A stretch of 6,275 nucleotides of DNA, taken from NCBI GenBank assembly GCA_026125625.1, contig JAHCKU010000192.1:1-6275 (forward strand), in the 5' to 3' direction. Positions 5,638-6,275 of the stretch are shown one piece after another; position 1 is the stretch's first letter; each line of letters starts with the position of its first letter. Source of the DNA: Burkholderiales bacterium (GTDB taxonomy: Bacteria; Pseudomonadota; Gammaproteobacteria; Burkholderiales; SHXO01). The translations under genes and the position numbers were made by a program. The notes below the pieces were generated by a model, which worked only from the letters and a program-made list of their open reading frames with translations, searched no databases and was not told the origin of the DNA.

Positions 5638-6275
5638 CTAAGCGGATGGCTGTGGTGATGTGCCCTGCGTCAGGAGCTCGCGCAGGCGTGTAGAAGTAAG
5701 CGGCCTGGACAGCAGATAGCCCTGCACCTGTTCACATCCGGCTTTGTGCAGGAAATCGAGCTGCGCGGCCGTTTCCACGCCTTCGGCGATGACCTCCAGC
5801 TGCAGAGCATGCGCCAGCGCGATGATCGAGCGCACGATGGCGGTATCGTCGGAGTCGGTGCCGATGTCCTTCACGAAAGAGCGATCGATCTTCAGCCGGT
5901 GAACGGGAAAGCGCTTCAGATAGGCCAGGCTCGAATATCCCGTGCCGAAATCGTCAACCGAAAGCTTCACGCCCATGGCCTGCAGCTCGCGCAGCGTGTC
6001 GAAGACTTCCTCCACGTTGTGCATGACCATGCTTTCGGTGATCTCGAACTCGAGAAGGCGCGGATCGAGGCCGGTGTCGGCCAGTATCGCCGCGACCGAA
6101 CGTACCAGGTCCTTCTGGCGGAACTGGCGCGCGGAGAGGTTGACGGCAACGATCATTTCACCGAGTCCGTCACGGCGTACATCTTCGGCAAACGCGCAGG
6201 CGGTACGCAGCACCCACGTTCCGATCGGAACGATCAGTCCGGTCTCTTCGGCACGCGGAATGAAGTTGTCGGGCG
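5638..6275 (-). CDS. EAL-domain cyclic di-GMP phosphodiesterase (partial, N-terminus beyond right edge)
   Basis: Hydrolyses cyclic di-GMP to linear pGpG. The visible 211 residues are the last two thirds or so of an EAL domain plus a short tail. The reading frame stays open through the right edge, beginning PDNFIPRAEETGLIVPIGTW, the segment that normally follows the EAL signature by some 20-30 residues. Visible catalytic features, numbered in the fragment: N45 in NLSARQF, E77 in FEITES, D107-D108 in VDDFGTGYSSL, K128 in RLKIDRSF, E164 and E167 in IAEGVET, and GCEQVQGYLLSRPL. All the metal-binding and catalytic residues expected in this part are kept, so it looks active. The GTG at 6213 lies inside the domain and is not the start. 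EAL domains ending this way often follow PAS and GGDEF modules, which cannot be seen here. It is convergent with the PilZ effector gene, a likely functional neighbour. Confidence 0.93.
   Translation of the reverse strand, partial: PDNFIPRAEETGLIVPIGTWVLRTACAFAEDVRRDGLGEMIVAVNLSARQFRQKDLVRSVAAILADTGLDPRLLEFEITESMVMHNVEEVFDTLRELQAMGVKLSVDDFGTGYSSLAYLKRFPVHRLKIDRSFVKDIGTDSDDTAIVRSIIALAHALQLEVIAEGVETAAQLDFLHKAGCEQVQGYLLSRPLTSTRLRELLTQGTSPQPSA

Overview
The window is GC-rich DNA with compact gene packing, alternative GTG starts, strong AGGAGG-type ribosome sites, a YcgR-type PilZ protein and an EAL protein. Together these suggest a Proteobacterium, most likely beta- or gamma-. No rRNA, tRNA, CRISPR array, insertion sequence or phage gene was seen, and nothing marks it clearly as a mobile island.

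Layout from left to right: (1) a zinc-dependent medium-chain alcohol dehydrogenase on the minus strand, cut by the left edge; (2) a divergent intergenic region with a very good FNR/ANR-type box and a -10 element reading into the dehydrogenase; (3) an exported glycerophosphodiester phosphodiesterase on the plus strand, starting at an ATG 8 bases after AGGAGG; (4) a strong hairpin between convergent genes; (5) a TAXI-type TRAP solute-binding protein on the minus strand, held in the membrane by two helices, with a cytoplasmic coiled-coil tail and no TRAP permease in view; (6) divergently, a small exported cupin on the plus strand, whose true start is an internal GTG; (7) a 325-base gap with a second FNR-type box and promoter, leading to (8) a YcgR-like flagellar brake/PilZ protein that binds cyclic di-GMP; (9) convergent with it, the C-terminal part of an EAL cyclic di-GMP phosphodiesterase, cut by the right edge.

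How the genes may work together: the two FNR-type boxes share the core TTGACCC(A/T)GATCAA, and each lies exactly 21 bases upstream of a plausible -10 hexamer, which is the class II FNR activator layout. This predicts that the alcohol dehydrogenase (redox balance) and the PilZ effector (motility or surface behaviour) are both induced when oxygen falls, and the neighbouring EAL enzyme would degrade the effector's ligand. The phosphodiesterase, TAXI and cupin genes are single transcription units of the cell envelope with no visible link to this pair. I see no clear evidence of a wholly new system. The best leads are the paired oxygen-type promoters and the orphan tethered TAXI protein.
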